DNA of 64,000 nt from Alphaproteobacteria bacterium (GTDB taxonomy: Bacteria > Pseudomonadota > Alphaproteobacteria > Puniceispirillales > Puniceispirillaceae), in the NCBI GenBank assembly GCA_016780775.1, contig JADHLI010000005.1, forward strand, positions 1 through 64,000, written 5' to 3'. This document shows positions 8,510 to 18,740 of the stretch, piece by piece (position 1 is the stretch's first letter; the number at the start of each line of letters is the position of its first letter). The translations under genes and the position numbers were made by a program. Under the pieces are notes generated by a model. The model did not search any database. It was given only the letters and a program-made list of their open reading frames with translations, and was not told the origin of the DNA.

Positions 8510-9175
8510 ATGAACGATATGCATTTTGATGCATTGCGCAAAGCAATGGTAGATAGCCAAATCCGGCCTAATAAAGTGATTGATGACCGCGTCATCTCTG
8601 CATTTATGAATGTGCCACGTGAACGCTTTGTTACCAAGAATATGCAGAACCTGGCCTATATTGATGAAGATATTCACCTCAGTGGTGGACGTTTCATTCT
8701 CGAAGCGATGGTTATGGCAAGAATGATTCAGGCTCTGGAGCTTAATTCCAGTCAATCTATTATGCTCATTGGCGCTGGCACTGGTTATACAGCCGCCTTA
8801 CTATCATCGCTGGTAGAATCTGTTATTGCTATTGAAACCCGCGCACAGATGGTTGAAAAAGCCCAACAGCTGGTTGCCGGGCTTGATGTTGGCAATGTTG
8901 CTATCATCAAAGCAAGATTACAAGATGGCTACGCCTCAGAAGCACCTTATGATGCTATAATTATCGAAGGCGCAGTGGAACAAATGCCGCAAAGTCTTTT
9001 AGAACAGCTTGCAGATGGTGGGCGTCTGGCCGCTATTTGGCGACCAGAAAATTTACAGGTAGGAGAGGCCTGTATTTGGCATAAAACAGGGGATGCCGTT
9101 TCCAGAGCACCGCTATTTACCGCACAAGTTCCTGTACTAGATGAATTTAAAGCCAAACCAAAATTCTCTTTTTGA
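8510..9175 (+). CDS. Protein-L-isoaspartate O-methyltransferase-like protein (PCMT family)
   Basis: The 221 residues begin MNDMHFDALRKAMVDSQ and contain the AdoMet-binding motif IGAGTGYTAAL near residue 88, with the PREFI/RERF-type block (VPRERFVTKNM) near residue 40. This is the PCMT-fold branch found directly before tolC in many alphaproteobacteria; whether it repairs isoaspartyl residues is unproven, since a second and more canonical pcm lies at 28037. The start was chosen for its AAGGGGTGAAG ribosome-binding site and for lying just after the promoter. The tolC frame begins about 100 bases downstream. Confidence 0.8.
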   Translation: MNDMHFDALRKAMVDSQIRPNKVIDDRVISAFMNVPRERFVTKNMQNLAYIDEDIHLSGGRFILEAMVMARMIQALELNSSQSIMLIGAGTGYTAALLSSLVESVIAIETRAQMVEKAQQLVAGLDVGNVAIIKARLQDGYASEAPYDAIIIEGAVEQMPQSLLEQLADGGRLAAIWRPENLQVGEACIWHKTGDAVSRAPLFTAQVPVLDEFKAKPKFSF

Positions 9176-9275
9176 TGTATAGTATAGATACGGCTTGCGG
9201 CTTTGTTACTTGGTAACATGCGTTACTTCGTTTATATTGCAGTCATCTATCACCAATCATCGGGTTTCAACCATT

Positions 9276-10712
9276 ATGGTAACTTTCACTGCCTGGCTTA
9301 ACAGGGTTTCACAAAAATATGTGACGGCATCCCTTTATTTAACTGCTTTTATTGCAGTTGGCATTCTAACAACAGAGGTGTCAGCCCAAAATACCCCGAA
9401 TTCCCAGAATATTAGCGCAGAAGATAGCTTGCGTGCAGGTCTGATGGCCAGTGATATTCTGGAAGCTGAGCGTCAGGCTTTTGTGGTGGCCCGCCAAGCT
9501 GTTGCAACCAGCAATGCAAAAAATAATTTAACCGGCAATTTAGCCCTTAGTGGCTCGCACGTGCAAACAGATGCTAAAGATACCGCTGGCGGTTTTACCT
9601 CTAGTAATAGCCGTGTTGGCTCAATCACCCTTAAAAAGCAGATATATGATTTTGGTGAGGCAGATACCAGAATGCAAGCTGCCCGGTATGGAATGGATAG
9701 CGCACGTGCAGCCTATATGGGTGCAGAACAACAGGTAATTTTAAATATTTTGAGCGCGCATCTTAAGGTGATTACTGCCCAGAAAGCCTTTGATATCCGC
9801 ACAGCAAACAAAGAACGCTTGCAAGCACAAACACAAGCAGAAAACATTAAGCTGGATGCGGGTACTTCCACCCCAACAAGATTAGCTGAAGCTGAAGCAC
9901 GTCTTGCGCGCGCGCTTTCAGACGAAATTTTGGCAGAAGCTGACCTCATTTCTGCGCAAGAAGCTTATAATTCGCTGACAGGGCTTAATGATTTTGCTCT
10001 GCTACCCTTGAATTTAGATATGGTTACCCTGCCAACATCCATCCAACAAGCTGAACAAATAGCAAGCCGTGAGCATCCCTCTATCCTAGCTGGACTTGCA
10101 CAGGAAAAACAGGCCGCAATTGAGTTTAAAATCCTGAAAACCAGCCTGTTGCCAAAGGTTAATTTCAGTTTATCAGCTGTTCAAAACGACCAAAAAGGCA
10201 CCTCGATGGATAAGGATGAGGTTACCACGAAGCTTGAATTTTCTACCCCATTTCTGGTTACAGAAGGGTCGCGAGCGGCAGATAGGCGCGCTGCTGCTGG
10301 GCTTAGCCAGACGCGCGCACAGCTGGCAGAGACACGCCGGGTCATTCGCCTTGCGGCGCGCAAAGCCTACCGGGATTATCAGGCCGCTGGTGCCCAGCTA
10401 GGCTCGGTGGAAGCAGAGATACGTGCAGCCCGTCTGGTTGCTAGTGGAACAGCAAGCGAGGTTGAATATGGCTTAAAAACCTTTCTTGACCAGCTGGATG
10501 CAGAACAATTACTTTCAGACACAGAATTGCGTCTAGTACAAACCCAAGAGGCCATCGTGCTAAATGGCTACCGTTTGTTGCAGGCTACAGGCCAGCTTGC
10601 GGTTGAAATGTTTTTACCCGCAGATATCTTGCCTGCTCTTGATTCAATTAATGACCCTGCCAGTCGTTATCCCTTTATCATAGCGATACCGTCTGATAGC
10701 AGAGTGCAATAA
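9276..10712 (+). CDS. tolC: TolC-family outer-membrane efflux protein
   Basis: The protein is 478 residues from ATG 9276. An N-terminal signal peptide ends near VSA-QN (residue 37). The mature part is two repeats rich in alanine, glutamine and glutamate heptads with the OEP pattern (QIYDFGEADTRMQAARYG; later LEFSTPFLVTEGSRAADR), as expected for the trimeric periplasmic tunnel used by type I secretion and RND pumps. The longer frame opens with TTG 9195 but would put charged residues before the signal, so I prefer the ATG. It lies between the PCMT-like gene and the popZ-like gene, an order conserved in alphaproteobacteria. Confidence 0.87.
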   Translation: MVTFTAWLNRVSQKYVTASLYLTAFIAVGILTTEVSAQNTPNSQNISAEDSLRAGLMASDILEAERQAFVVARQAVATSNAKNNLTGNLALSGSHVQTDAKDTAGGFTSSNSRVGSITLKKQIYDFGEADTRMQAARYGMDSARAAYMGAEQQVILNILSAHLKVITAQKAFDIRTANKERLQAQTQAENIKLDAGTSTPTRLAEAEARLARALSDEILAEADLISAQEAYNSLTGLNDFALLPLNLDMVTLPTSIQQAEQIASREHPSILAGLAQEKQAAIEFKILKTSLLPKVNFSLSAVQNDQKGTSMDKDEVTTKLEFSTPFLVTEGSRAADRRAAAGLSQTRAQLAETRRVIRLAARKAYRDYQAAGAQLGSVEAEIRAARLVASGTASEVEYGLKTFLDQLDAEQLLSDTELRLVQTQEAIVLNGYRLLQATGQLAVEMFLPADILPALDSINDPASRYPFIIAIPSDSRVQ

Positions 10713-10761
10713 TCCCTCATCTTACTCTGCTTTTTCACTAATATTTAAGGCAGGAAACAAG

Positions 10762-11583
10762 ATGATGCATGGCAGAAAACAAAGCAATATCACAGCCCTT
10801 TTAGAATCCATTGAAGGCTTGCATGCATTGGCAACAGATGCCGAAAACCCAAAAGAAACCCCCTCTCTGGTAAAAAATAATGAAGTGGTGAAACTAAAAA
10901 CCGTTTTTTCTAGTCGCACTAGTGGAAATGCAAGCGATATGTCCTTTGCAACTGTGCCTGAGGCAAAAAGAAGCCCAGCCCTCCATGATGAAACTGATTT
11001 TGATGCCAAGCTTGCTAGGCTGATACAAGACGTAGTTGGAAATGAGCCGCAAGCCGCAACACCGCCGCAAACAACCAAAAAATCTGTATCATCCATGCGC
11101 GCTGATAGTCGTAAAATACCCTATCTAGAGCCTAGTTCTTCTGATGATGCACGCGATATTCGTGCAGAGATTGACAATCTACTGGCGCCCTATCTGGATA
11201 AAACAAAATCCAGACCTGCCCAAAATTCAGCCCCAAACCCAAATCAAAGACAGGCTAAAAGTTCGGCTCAAAAGCAGTCCCAAAGACTAGATCAAGAACC
11301 AACCCATAAGCCCCTCCAAAAAGAGACCATCCAAACATCGAATAGCCAGCCAGCAGAAAATTTTATAAATACCGCCTCCGGTAATAAAAATATTCGGGCC
11401 TTTTTGAGCCCTGAAGACCTGCAGGAGCTTAATCTTTTCATCAAAGAGGAAATCAAAAAACAGATTTCTGTCTGGATTGCACAAAATATTGACCAGATTA
11501 TCGAAGATTCCTTGCTTTCAGACAGGCCAGACGCTAGGAATGCATCTGGAGTTACCCGCAAAATGACTAAAAATAGCGGGTAG
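10762..11583 (+). CDS. popZ: PopZ-like polar organizing protein (DUF2497 family)
   Basis: This 273-residue protein has weak overall similarity but a diagnostic layout. The N-terminal segment is short. A long low-complexity middle (about 40-200) is rich in P, Q, S and K and is probably disordered. The C-terminal helical block is FIKEEIKKQISVWIAQNIDQ (near residue 227), matching the conserved multimerisation helices of PopZ/DUF2497. Its position between tolC and valS is the conserved place of this gene in alphaproteobacteria. PopZ forms a polar matrix that tethers the chromosome origin through ParB. Assignment rests on synteny plus the C-terminus. The tail after the helix is longer than usual and basic. 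Confidence 0.72.
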   Translation: MMHGRKQSNITALLESIEGLHALATDAENPKETPSLVKNNEVVKLKTVFSSRTSGNASDMSFATVPEAKRSPALHDETDFDAKLARLIQDVVGNEPQAATPPQTTKKSVSSMRADSRKIPYLEPSSSDDARDIRAEIDNLLAPYLDKTKSRPAQNSAPNPNQRQAKSSAQKQSQRLDQEPTHKPLQKETIQTSNSQPAENFINTASGNKNIRAFLSPEDLQELNLFIKEEIKKQISVWIAQNIDQIIEDSLLSDRPDARNASGVTRKMTKNSG

Positions 11584-11617
11584 TAGTAAGACCGCTTTTA
11601 GTTGCCTGTCAGGAACC

Positions 11618-14257
11618 ATGCTCGAAAAAAACTTTGATCCAAAATTAAGTGAACGCCACTGGTACGAAAAGAGCGAAACTAGCGGCGTTTTTGCGTGTAA
11701 TCCTAGCTCTGAGAAGACGCCATATACGATTATGATGCCGCCACCGAATGTGACAGGATCGTTGCATATGGGGCATGCGCTGACCTTTACCCTGCAAGAT
11801 GTGCTTATTCGCTATCACCGGATGCGCGGTTTTGATGCGCTGTGGCAGCCGGGTATGGATCATGCTGGTATCGCCACACAAATGGTGGTTGAACGCCAGC
11901 TAGCAGAACAGAATATTTCACGCCGTGATTTAGGACGCGAAGCCTTTGTTGAAAGAGTATGGGAATGGAAGGCTGAATCTGGCGGCACTATCCTGCATCA
12001 GCAAAAACATATTGGGGTTAGCGCAGATTGGGAGCGCAGCCGCTTTACCATGGATGAGGGCCTGTCAAATGCGGTACGCAAAGTGTTTGTGCGTTTGCAT
12101 AAAGATGGGCTGATTTACCGTGATAAAAGGCTGGTGAACTGGGATCCAAAATTACAGACTGCTATTTCAGATTTAGAGGTAGAACAGCGCGAGGTACAAG
12201 GGCGCATGTGGCAGCTGCATTATCCGCTTGCCGATAGTGATGGCGTCATTATTGTAGCTACCACACGTCCTGAGACGATGTTTGGCGATATGGCGGTTGC
12301 GGTTCATCCAGAAGATAAGCGATACTCCCATCTAATTGGAAAGCATGTCTGCCTGCCCATTATTGGGCGCGAAATACCGATTATCGCAGACAGCTATTCA
12401 GATATGGAAAAAGGTACGGGTGCTGTAAAAATTACGCCTGCCCATGATTTTAATGATTTTGAGGTTGGCAAGCGTCACAATCTAGAGCTGTTGAATATTT
12501 TTGACCAACATGCTGCCCTCAATGAAAATGTTCCAGAAGCCTATCAGGGAATGGACAGGTTTGACGCTCGCAAAAAGTTGCTGGATGCACTAGAAGAGCA
12601 GGGCGCGCTTGGCGAAATAGAAGAGAATATGCATTCAGTTCCGCATGGTGACCGCTCTGGTGTGCCAATCGAGCCTTGGTTGATGGACCAATGGTATGTG
12701 AATGCTGCTGAGCTTGCAAAGCCAGCTATAGAGGCGGTGCGCGATGGCCGTACCCGTTTCGTGCCACAACGCTGGGAAAAAACCTATTTTGACTGGATGG
12801 AAAATATTCAGCCCTGGTGTATTTCACGCCAGCTTTGGTGGGGACACCGCGTACCGGTTTGGTATGGGCCTGACGGTACCATCTTTGTTGAGGAAAGCGC
12901 AGAAGAAGCCCAAGAAGTAGCCAACGCCCATTATGGTAAAGCCGTCATGCTGACACAAGATGAAGATGTGCTCGATACTTGGTTTTCATCCGCTTTGTGG
13001 CCGTTCTCCACCCTTGGATGGCCAGAAGAGCCGGCTGAGTTAAATCGCTATTATCCAGGCAATGTGCTGGTAACTGGTTTTGATATCATCTTCTTTTGGG
13101 TTGCCCGGATGATGATGATGGGCATGTATTTTATGGATGGCAAAGTGCCGTTCAAAGATGTTTATATCCATGCGTTGGTTCGCGATGAATTTGGCCAAAA
13201 AATGTCTAAATCTAAGGGGAATGTGCTTGATCCACTTGATTTAACAGATAAATATGGTGCGGATGCGTTGCGCTTTACTCTTGTTGCGATGGCAGCGCAA
13301 GGACGGGATTTAAAATTATCTGAAACGCGTATTGAATCCTATCGTAACTTCACCACAAAATTATGGAATGCTGCACGTTTTCTTGAAATGAATGGCTGTG
13401 TTAGCGATAATGCTGGCCTGCCAGCTTGCCCAGATACAATTTCAGAGCCCGTTAATCGCTGGATTTTGGATGAGCTGAATGCCGCTATTACGAAAACAGA
13501 AGAAGCGGTAAATAAATACCGATTTAACGAAGCTGCTGACGCAATTTATCATTTTGTTTGGGACAGGTATTGCGACTGGTATATCGAATTTATCAAGCCA
13601 GTTTTAAAAGAATCACAAGAAACGCGTCAGGTAGCTAGCTTTGTCCTAGCGCAGCTTTTGCGGCTGATGAACCCCTTCATGCCCTTTATTACCGAAGAGC
13701 TAAACGCCAAATTATTTGGCCATAAAACCATGCTTGCAGGGCTAGAATGGCCCGCTAAAAGCAGATTAGCAGATAGTCAAACGGGGTTGCATTACGTGAT
13801 TGATATTATCAGTGAAATCAGGACGATACGCGCAGAAATGAATGTGCCATTGAAAGCGGCTCCTGTCCTGAATATCAAAGGGGTGGACACCCAGCAACAA
13901 ACGGTAATTACCTCTATGCATAGTGCCATTTGCCGGTTAGCACGAGTATCTGATATTGCGATTAACCAAGATGGCTCTTTCGAAAAGGGGACAGCACGAA
14001 CTAGCCTGCATGGCATGGATATAGGCCTACCACTTGCTGGAATACTTGACTTTGCTGCAGAAAAAGCAAGGCTGGAAAAAGAAATAAAAGCAGGTGAGGG
14101 TGAGGTTAAGAAAATCGCCTCGAAGCTTGCTAATGAAGGTTTCCTTGCCAAAGCCCCAGAAGCAGTGGTGCAGGAAAACCGCCGCCGATTAGAAGAAGAA
14201 CAGACCCGACTGGAGGGGTTGAACACTGCCCACCAGCGTATTCTGGCTGAGATGTAA
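11618..14257 (+). CDS. valS: Valyl-tRNA synthetase
   Basis: This cytoplasmic enzyme charges tRNA-Val. The 879 residues show the class I signature HMGH (50-53, after PPPNVTGSL), the editing domain with TTRPETMFGD, the KMSKS loop (GQKMSKSKGN, near residue 528), an anticodon-binding domain and the C-terminal coiled-coil arm (LEKEIKAGEGEVKKIASKL) that marks ValRS. Length is typical of the shorter alphaproteobacterial form. It follows the popZ-like gene by 34 bases and precedes ilvD by 24. Confidence 0.97.
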   Translation: MLEKNFDPKLSERHWYEKSETSGVFACNPSSEKTPYTIMMPPPNVTGSLHMGHALTFTLQDVLIRYHRMRGFDALWQPGMDHAGIATQMVVERQLAEQNISRRDLGREAFVERVWEWKAESGGTILHQQKHIGVSADWERSRFTMDEGLSNAVRKVFVRLHKDGLIYRDKRLVNWDPKLQTAISDLEVEQREVQGRMWQLHYPLADSDGVIIVATTRPETMFGDMAVAVHPEDKRYSHLIGKHVCLPIIGREIPIIADSYSDMEKGTGAVKITPAHDFNDFEVGKRHNLELLNIFDQHAALNENVPEAYQGMDRFDARKKLLDALEEQGALGEIEENMHSVPHGDRSGVPIEPWLMDQWYVNAAELAKPAIEAVRDGRTRFVPQRWEKTYFDWMENIQPWCISRQLWWGHRVPVWYGPDGTIFVEESAEEAQEVANAHYGKAVMLTQDEDVLDTWFSSALWPFSTLGWPEEPAELNRYYPGNVLVTGFDIIFFWVARMMMMGMYFMDGKVPFKDVYIHALVRDEFGQKMSKSKGNVLDPLDLTDKYGADALRFTLVAMAAQGRDLKLSETRIESYRNFTTKLWNAARFLEMNGCVSDNAGLPACPDTISEPVNRWILDELNAAITKTEEAVNKYRFNEAADAIYHFVWDRYCDWYIEFIKPVLKESQETRQVASFVLAQLLRLMNPFMPFITEELNAKLFGHKTMLAGLEWPAKSRLADSQTGLHYVIDIISEIRTIRAEMNVPLKAAPVLNIKGVDTQQQTVITSMHSAICRLARVSDIAINQDGSFEKGTARTSLHGMDIGLPLAGILDFAAEKARLEKEIKAGEGEVKKIASKLANEGFLAKAPEAVVQENRRRLEEEQTRLEGLNTAHQRILAEM

Positions 14258-14281
14258 CGCCCTATCAGGAGAAATAGACCG

Positions 14282-16009
14282 ATGAGTGATAAACCTGTTT
14301 TTGATAAGTCAAAATTGCCAAGCCGGCATGTATCTGTGGGCCCCAAAAGTGCGCCTCACCGTTCTTATTATTATGCGATGGGGATGACTGAAGAAGAAAT
14401 AAATCAGCCCCTTATCGGTGTGGCCACCACTTGGAATGAAGCTGCACCATGTAATATTGCGCTTGCCCGTCAAGCCCAAGCTGCCAAGAGGGGGGTGCGT
14501 GACCATGCAGGCTCGCCGCGCGAGTTTACCACTATTACCGTGACAGACGGCATTGCTATGGGACATGCGGGTATGAAAGCCTCGCTAGTTAGCCGCGAGG
14601 TTATCGCAGATTCGATTGAGCTTACCATGCGTGGTCATTGTTATGATGCGCTGGTTGGGCTGGCAGGGTGTGATAAATCTTTGCCCGGCGTGATGATGTC
14701 AATGGCACGCTTGAATGTGCCTTCTGTCTTCATGTATGGCGGCTCTATTCTACCCGGCTCGTTTAAAGGGAATGATGTAACGGTTCAAGATGTCTTTGAA
14801 GCGGTTGGTGCGCATGCTGCTGGTAATATGTCAGATGAAGACTTGCATGAGCTAGAATGTGTGGCTTGTCCGTCTGCAGGTTCATGTGGCGGCCAATTCA
14901 CTGCCAATACGATGGCATGTGTCTCCGAAGCGATTGGCCTTGCCCTGCCAGGCTCTGCTGGCGCTCCAGCTCCGTATGAAAGCCGTGATGAATATGCCTA
15001 TCATTCTGGCCGTGTCGTGATGGATTTGATCCGTGACAATCTGCGTCCACGCGATATCCTGACCCGCAAAGCATTTGAAAATGCGGCTACAGTAGTTGCG
15101 GCATCTGGCGGGTCTACTAATGCAGGTCTGCATCTACCAGCGCTAGCAGCGGAATGCGGTATTGAATTTGATTTGCATGATGTTGCAGAAATTTTCAAAC
15201 GTACCCCTTATATTGCCGACTTAAAGCCGGGTGGAAAATATGTAGCAAAAGACCTGTTTTCTGTTGGCGGCGTGCCTATCTTGATGAAGGCCCTTATTGA
15301 AGGTGGTTTTCTGCATGGAGATTGCATCACGGTAACTGGCAAGACCATTGCTGAAAATTTAGAAGATGTGGTGTTCCCTGAAAATCAGGATGTTGTTTAT
15401 AAGACCAGCACACCACTTTCACCTACTGGCGGGGTTGTAGGACTTCGCGGAAATCTGGCTCCGGAAGGGGCAATTGTGAAGGTTGCGGGCATGAAAAAAC
15501 TGCAATTCACAGGCCCTGCGCGCTGTTTTGATTGTGAAGAAGATGCCTTTAAAGCTGTGGAAACACGCGACTATAAAGAAGGGGAAGTTTTGGTTATCCG
15601 TTATGAGGGACCTAAGGGCGGACCTGGCATGCGCGAGATGTTAGCGACGACTGCAGCGCTTTATGGTCAGGGCGCTGGTGATACGGTTGCGCTGATAACT
15701 GATGGCCGTTTTTCAGGAGCTACACGCGGTTTTTGTATTGGCCATGTTGGTCCAGAAGCAGCTGTTGGTGGGCCTATCGGCCTGTTAAAGGATGGGGATA
15801 TGATCACCATCAATGCCGAATCTGGGGAAATCAGCGTAGATTTAAGCGAGGATGAGCTTGCAGAACGCCGCAAAAGCTGGAAACCACGTGAGACAGATTA
15901 TCAGTCTGGCTCAATATGGAAATATGCACAGACCGTTGGGTCGGCAGAAAAAGGCGCGCTTACCCATCCGGGCGGCAAGGCTGAAACGCATACCTATGCT
16001 GATATCTAA
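14282..16009 (+). CDS. ilvD: Dihydroxy-acid dehydratase
   Basis: IlvD dehydrates 2,3-dihydroxy-3-methylvalerate or 2,3-dihydroxyisovalerate to the 2-keto acids of isoleucine and valine synthesis. The 575 residues carry the cluster-binding cysteines in [13 protein letters not shown] and [16 protein letters not shown]. It sits 24 bases after valS with a GGAG ribosome-binding site, linking valine synthesis and valine charging in one transcript. A strong terminator follows at 16038. Confidence 0.97.
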   Translation: MSDKPVFDKSKLPSRHVSVGPKSAPHRSYYYAMGMTEEEINQPLIGVATTWNEAAPCNIALARQAQAAKRGVRDHAGSPREFTTITVTDGIAMGHAGMKASLVSREVIADSIELTMRGHCYDALVGLAGCDKSLPGVMMSMARLNVPSVFMYGGSILPGSFKGNDVTVQDVFEAVGAHAAGNMSDEDLHELECVACPSAGSCGGQFTANTMACVSEAIGLALPGSAGAPAPYESRDEYAYHSGRVVMDLIRDNLRPRDILTRKAFENAATVVAASGGSTNAGLHLPALAAECGIEFDLHDVAEIFKRTPYIADLKPGGKYVAKDLFSVGGVPILMKALIEGGFLHGDCITVTGKTIAENLEDVVFPENQDVVYKTSTPLSPTGGVVGLRGNLAPEGAIVKVAGMKKLQFTGPARCFDCEEDAFKAVETRDYKEGEVLVIRYEGPKGGPGMREMLATTAALYGQGAGDTVALITDGRFSGATRGFCIGHVGPEAAVGGPIGLLKDGDMITINAESGEISVDLSEDELAERRKSWKPRETDYQSGSIWKYAQTVGSAEKGALTHPGGKAETHTYADI

Positions 16010-16037
16010 ACAATATTAAAAAACTAAACCTAAAAAG

Positions 16038-16065
16038 AGCAGGGGCAGTGACCCTGCTTTTTTTT
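16038..16065 (+). terminator. Rho-independent terminator after ilvD
   Basis: A 7-bp stem AGCAGGG/CCCTGCT with a 7-base loop is followed directly by eight T residues. The remaining 180 bases up to xthA hold only a weak minus-strand hairpin (near 16226-16247) that may end the erpA-xthA transcript. Confidence 0.85.
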
Positions 16066-16246
16066 CACCTATCTTGCTCCATCAACCTTTATGAGCACGT
16101 TTTTTAAACTCTGAATAATCAAAGCTAAAACGGGTATTTAAGCATAGATATATGAAGGTAGCCTATTAGCGCTTTGCTAAAACAAGCCCCTAGATTGTAA
16201 TCGGCAATGCTTTAGCCAAAAATGTAGCCTGCATTTTTAAAGCAGG

Positions 16247-17026
16247 TTATAGCATTTCTACCCAGACAGGCGTGTGGTCAGAGGGGCGTTCCAACCCGCG
16301 CGGGGTTTTATCCACACCAGCATTAACTAGCTTATCAGCCGCTTCAGGGGACAACATTAAATGGTCAATGCGGATACCGTTATCGCGCGGCCATGCGCCT
16401 GCCTGATAGTCCCAATAGCTATATTGAGCACCAACCGGGTGAATAGCGCGTATAGCATCTGTATAGCCAAGATTAGAAAGTTCAAAAAAAGCAGCACGGC
16501 TTTGCGGGTGCCAAAGAGCATCACCTTCCCAAGCTGGTGCATCATAACAATCAATGGCTTGCGGCATCACATTATAATCCCCAGCCAGAATAACAGGCAT
16601 CTCACTGTCTAACAGAGTTTTAGCATGCGCATTAAGCCGCGCCATCCATTGTAATTTATAGTCAAATTTTGGCCCCGGACAGGGATTGCCATTAGGCAGA
16701 TAAATAGCCCCTAAACGAAAGCCATTAACGCTAGCTTCAATATAGCGGGACTGCTCATCTTGGGCATCTTCTGGGGTTAAATGAGGCAGACCACGCATAA
16801 CGTTTGAAATCTCAAAAGGTGAGAGGATAGCTACACCATTATATGTTTTCTGGCCATGACAAACACTATTCCAGCCAATATCTGCAAAAGCCTGATGCGG
16901 AAAATTCTCATCACTTAGCTTTAACTCTTGCAGCATCAGACAATCAACTTGCCCAGAACGGCAATAATCCAGAACATGGTCAAGACGCGCCTTCAGGGAA
17001 TTTACGTTCCAGCTCGCAATGCGCAT
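16247..17026 (-). CDS. xthA: Exodeoxyribonuclease III
   Basis: This is an apurinic/apyrimidinic endonuclease and 3'-5' exonuclease of base excision repair. The 259 residues show the EEP-fold motifs in order: IASWNVNSLKAR, LQELKL (metal-binding Glu), GDYNVMP, DNGIRIDHLM and the terminal SDHTPVW (catalytic His). Length matches E. coli XthA. It follows erpA by 12 bases and is probably co-transcribed with it. Confidence 0.94.
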   Translation of the reverse strand: MRIASWNVNSLKARLDHVLDYCRSGQVDCLMLQELKLSDENFPHQAFADIGWNSVCHGQKTYNGVAILSPFEISNVMRGLPHLTPEDAQDEQSRYIEASVNGFRLGAIYLPNGNPCPGPKFDYKLQWMARLNAHAKTLLDSEMPVILAGDYNVMPQAIDCYDAPAWEGDALWHPQSRAAFFELSNLGYTDAIRAIHPVGAQYSYWDYQAGAWPRDNGIRIDHLMLSPEAADKLVNAGVDKTPRGLERPSDHTPVWVEML

Positions 17027-17038
17027 AAAACCTATCCT

Positions 17039-17398
17039 TTAGATGGAAAAAGAAGTGCCGCAACCGCAAGAGGCGGTAGCGTTGGGGTTTTCAACCTTAA
17101 AATAGGAGCCAACCAATTCTTCGACGTAATCAAGCTGGGCATCCCCAAGAAAACCAAGCGACATATCATCAACCAGTACCGCCACCCCATGCTGGCGCAG
17201 CTCTAAATCTTCGGGCTGTTTTTCAGAATCAAAATCAAACTTATATTGAAAGCCAGAACAGCCGCCGCCATCTACCCGAATACGAAAATAAGGCTTATCC
17301 TCGCTCTCCAACAGCACAGAAATACGGCTTGCCGCCGCAGCTGTCAGCGAGAAAGGCACAGAATTTTCACTAGAGGTAGATGTCCTTATTTCTGTCAT
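17039..17398 (-). CDS. erpA: Iron-sulfur cluster carrier protein of the A-type (ErpA/IscA)
   Basis: The 119-residue HesB/IscA-family protein carries the three ligand cysteines: GGGCSGFQY in the middle and CGCGTSF at the C-terminus. A-type carriers deliver Fe-S clusters to target enzymes such as IlvD-type dehydratases. The VDGGGCSGFQYKF and DYVEELVGSYF segments fit ErpA best, but IscA paralogues differ only slightly. The spacing to xthA suggests an erpA-xthA transcript. Confidence 0.85.
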   Translation of the reverse strand: MTEIRTSTSSENSVPFSLTAAAASRISVLLESEDKPYFRIRVDGGGCSGFQYKFDFDSEKQPEDLELRQHGVAVLVDDMSLGFLGDAQLDYVEELVGSYFKVENPNATASCGCGTSFSI

Positions 17399-17431
17399 AT
17401 CTGTCCAGACCCTGATAGGATGTAGATGCGC

Positions 17432-17437
17432 ATTATA
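17432..17437 (-). promoter_or_regulatory. Candidate -10 box for erpA-xthA
   Basis: A perfect TATAAT on the minus strand lies 34 bases before the erpA ATG. No good -35 match is present at 16-18 bases. Confidence 0.35.
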
Positions 17438-17527
17438 TTTGCGTGCTTGCTCTTAAACGCGCTTACCCTTCGAATATGAGGGGTGCGCATAAACAAATCA
17501 AGCCCTGCTTACATTAATGAGGATGTT

Positions 17528-18739
17528 ATGGCAGCTTCTTCCGCGATACCACAATTAGCGATTTATGGTTGTTTTAATTCCAAAAAAGGGCGGCTTTTGG
17601 AGGAAGGAAGCAAAGATAGACACCCTAAGCCTAGCTTTGAGCGCAGCCCGTTTCAGCGCGACCGTGACCGCATCATTCATTCGGTAGCTTTTCGCCGCCT
17701 TAAACATAAGACACAAGTTTTTTTATACCATGAGGGGGATTATTTTCGCACCCGCTTAACCCATTCCCTAGAGGTTGCGCAAATCGCGCGAACCATGGCA
17801 CGTGCGCTAGGCCTGAATGAAGATATTGCAGAAGCGGTTGCCCTAGCCCATGATTTAGGTCATCCGCCCTTTGGTCATGCTGGGGAAGATGCGCTAAATA
17901 TCGCCATGCAGGATTTTGGCGGCTTTGATCATAATGAGCAGTCATTGCGGGTATTGACCTTGCTAGAGCATCGCTATGCTGATTTTGATGGGCTAAACCT
18001 TACTTTTGAGACAATTGACGGCGTATTAAAACATAATGGCCCGCTATTGGAAAAAGGGGGCGATCGTAGCCATTTACGCCAGACGGTAAAAGACCTTGAT
18101 AGTAAATGGGGGCTTGATCTAGAGCTTTATCCCAGTGCAGAAAGCCAGATTGCTAATCTTTCAGACGATATTGCGTATCTTTCGCATGATTTTGATGATG
18201 CGTTGCGCGCAGAATTGCTGACATTAAGTCAAATTGATGAGTTGCCTGTAGTAGGGGCTATTCTTAATCAATTACATAGCGAATATGGCGTATTGCCTAT
18301 GGGACGTCTAACCCATGAGCTGACAAGAGCGCTCATCAGCCATTTTGTTCAAGATTTATTGCATTGCTCACAAGCCCGCATCGCAGATGCCGCCCCGCAG
18401 TCGGTTGAGGATGTTCGCCGCGCCGGACAGCCGCTAATATTGCATAGCCCCGAAGCCGCCGCTGAATTACGTATTTTGCGAGATTTTCTAATGAAATATA
18501 GCTGGCGTCATTACAAGGTAAACCGGATGACGAGCAAATCCAGAAAAACCCTTACCGCCCTGTTTCAGCGTTTTACCGAAGAAGTGAATTTACTGCCAAC
18601 AGACTGGCAGGAAAAAGCAGAAAAAGGGGATGAAAAGCATAAAGCACGTGTAATTGCGGACTATCTGGCTTCCATGACAGACCGCTATGCGCTATTAGAG
18701 TATGAACGCATCTTTGAAACCGGGCCAATTCTCAGTTAA
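17528..18739 (+). CDS. dgt: dGTP triphosphohydrolase-like HD-domain protein
   Basis: The protein has 403 residues from ATG 17528, chosen over GTG 17483 because GAGG lies 5 bases upstream. The HD-domain signature is clear: [11 protein letters not shown], then [15 protein letters not shown], then the metal-binding [14 protein letters not shown] and FDHNEQSLR. Family members cleave dGTP to deoxyguanosine and triphosphate. In alphaproteobacteria this shorter type is placed before argS, as here, where the argS ATG follows the dgt stop after one base. Confidence 0.9.
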   Translation: MAASSAIPQLAIYGCFNSKKGRLLEEGSKDRHPKPSFERSPFQRDRDRIIHSVAFRRLKHKTQVFLYHEGDYFRTRLTHSLEVAQIARTMARALGLNEDIAEAVALAHDLGHPPFGHAGEDALNIAMQDFGGFDHNEQSLRVLTLLEHRYADFDGLNLTFETIDGVLKHNGPLLEKGGDRSHLRQTVKDLDSKWGLDLELYPSAESQIANLSDDIAYLSHDFDDALRAELLTLSQIDELPVVGAILNQLHSEYGVLPMGRLTHELTRALISHFVQDLLHCSQARIADAAPQSVEDVRRAGQPLILHSPEAAAELRILRDFLMKYSWRHYKVNRMTSKSRKTLTALFQRFTEEVNLLPTDWQEKAEKGDEKHKARVIADYLASMTDRYALLEYERIFETGPILS

Positions 18740-18740
18740 A

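Noticed and set aside
13792-14346. 184-residue minus-strand frame opposite valS and ilvD
   Set aside because: It is a shadow of the valS 3' end and ilvD start; no family match and no ribosome-binding site.
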